NCBI RefSeq assembly: GCF_001649575.2
Contig: NC_051451.1
Span: 20,211,665 to 20,275,664, forward strand
Length of the DNA: 64,000 bases
Source of the DNA: Kryptolebias marmoratus
Lineage: Eukaryota; Chordata; Actinopteri; Cyprinodontiformes; Rivulidae
Direction: 5' to 3'
How positions within the stretch are numbered: position 1 is the first letter of the stretch; every line of letters starts with the position of its first letter. Below, piece after piece: positions 62,775 through 64,000 of the stretch. The position numbers and the translations under genes are program-made. The notes below the pieces were generated by a model. It did no database searches. It worked only from the letters and a program-made list of their open reading frames with translations, and was not told the origin of the DNA.

Positions 62775-64000
62775 GTGAGCGGGGGTTTTGTGTCTGTTCG
62801 AGATCTTTTGGGGTGCGGGCGTTGAGATTGCTGCCGTGGATGAGCGAGAGACCGAGATGAAAAGCAGCAATCGATACTTCCAGGCTGTCAGAGAAGTCAG
62901 GAGGGGGACGGGATGAAAGGAAGAAGTGAAACAAAGCTCAGAGAACTTCATTTCCAAGTAATTTGATAAGTTAAAGTTTAGGGGAAAAAAAGGTTAAACA
63001 GAAAGGCAGATTCAAAGTTTAAACTGCTGCAGTCAGAATTTCACTTGCTAATGCTGTGAAATCGGAGATTTCTGTCGCAACAGCAGGTGGTTTGATGTTA
63101 GAGGAGGCACTTATTTAACAGTTATCTCCTCTCAGGAGGAGCTGCTGTTACTGTTTATACTGTTCATGTTTTATTAAAGAATGAGGTCAATAATAAGGAT
63201 CAGCACAGCAAACAGTTACATTGCAGAGGCTTACTGTGGCTGCTGCTTAAATTACGCTAAATAATTAACACTGCAAGAAATCTCCTCCTGCCGCTCTCTC
63301 TTCACACCAGATAAGGCTAGCTCTAGCTGTCAGGGGTGCTCTACATATCTGAAACACTTTGCAAATATTGGCATGTGCTTCATCGATTTTAGTTTCAGCC
63401 TCTAAGGGCTGTAGAGAAGCCTTTTGGCAAGTGTGTCCTTTTTGAAGGGAGAGTTACATGCAGTGCAGGCAGTTATTGACAACGTTGGATGCTCACTGTT
63501 TCCACCATCTGAAGGGACATGCAAGAATTTGGACAACAGCTTCTTTTTCTAAAGGATCTGCGACTGGACAGTTTTCTATCACGCACTGCCTGTGCACTTA
63601 AATACTTCAGTGACAGGAAGCTGAAGCTTTTGTGGCATTTAGGCCTAAGTGTAATAAAAAATAAAAACATTATTTTCATAGTTCTTGCTCTTGAGGAACA
63701 ATTGTTAGTAAATGCCAGGGACAAACATTTAGTTTCAAGTGGCCCGTACCCAATAAAACCCACTCACTGTGCTGCCAGTTTAATGCCTTTAAAACAAAGC
63801 AGCTGCAGGAGGGAAGGTTTGCTGTGCTCAACTCGCTTCAACTCTCACACAGTCTACAGGCAGCAAACTGTGATGCTGTTGTCAATAACATAAAGGTGAG
63901 CTGAATTTCAAGCTTCGGCAGCTTTCCTGTATATAGTTTATTCGTTAAAAAGGCTGTATAGACAACATATGGGGAGTTGATCTTTCAGCAAAGACTGTGC
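62775..64000 (+). other. Semaphorin intron 8 up to the window edge
   Basis: The exon ends GAG-TG with donor GTGAGC. I searched the rest of the window for the next sema-domain exon (expected to begin with a G that completes Trp) and did not find it. The gene therefore continues outside. Confidence 0.6.

Overview
The window is nuclear DNA of a ray-finned fish, most likely a percomorph-type teleost. The evidence is vertebrate genes with many short GT-AG introns (often 80-150 bp in the first gene), teleost-type retroelements (Rex3/RTE-like, R4/Dong-like and L2-like fragments), hAT-like MITEs and long CA/GT microsatellites. All gene models were read by eye by joining exons at splice sites. The two complete genes give open frames of whole-codon length. 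Orthology was judged from remembered family features, not from a database search.

Layout: (1) 1-5246 is the region downstream of the first gene; it holds a dispersed repeat and probably an AT-rich 3' UTR. (2) 5247-15917, minus strand: exportin-5 (xpo5), 32 coding exons, 1206 codons plus stop, complete. It includes a 27-nt microexon, an AT-AC U12-type intron, a 90-nt stop-free intron, and a Rex3-like LINE in intron 25 that carries a copied piece of exon 26. (3) 15918-17900 is the roughly 2 kb head-to-head interval between xpo5 and the next gene. It holds two 5'-truncated R4/Dong-like LINE copies lodged in a TA microsatellite and a palindromic CRE. (4) 17.9-41.4 kb, plus strand: tp53bp2 (ASPP2), complete. 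It has an upstream start exon with only nine coding bases, an 8.3 kb first coding intron, 18 core exons and two probable cassette exons. Its C-terminus carries ankyrin repeats and an SH3 domain. (5) 41.4-50.4 kb is non-coding: hAT-like MITE, SINE fragment, CTCF-like sites and a possible first exon of the next gene. (6) 50569 to the right edge, plus strand: the 5' half of a class-4 semaphorin, best matching SEMA4G. It encodes a signal peptide and the first part of the sema domain, and runs off the window.

The three genes do not form a pathway. Xpo5 exports pre-miRNA and other structured RNA from the nucleus. ASPP2 modulates p53 and PP1. Sema4 is a membrane guidance ligand. In human they lie on three different chromosomes, so this adjacency reflects fish genome rearrangement. 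The most notable sequence-level observations are the exon-26 fragment inside the LINE, the AT-AC intron, the stop-free 90-nt intron, the two cassette-exon candidates and the repeat family present four times on the same strand.
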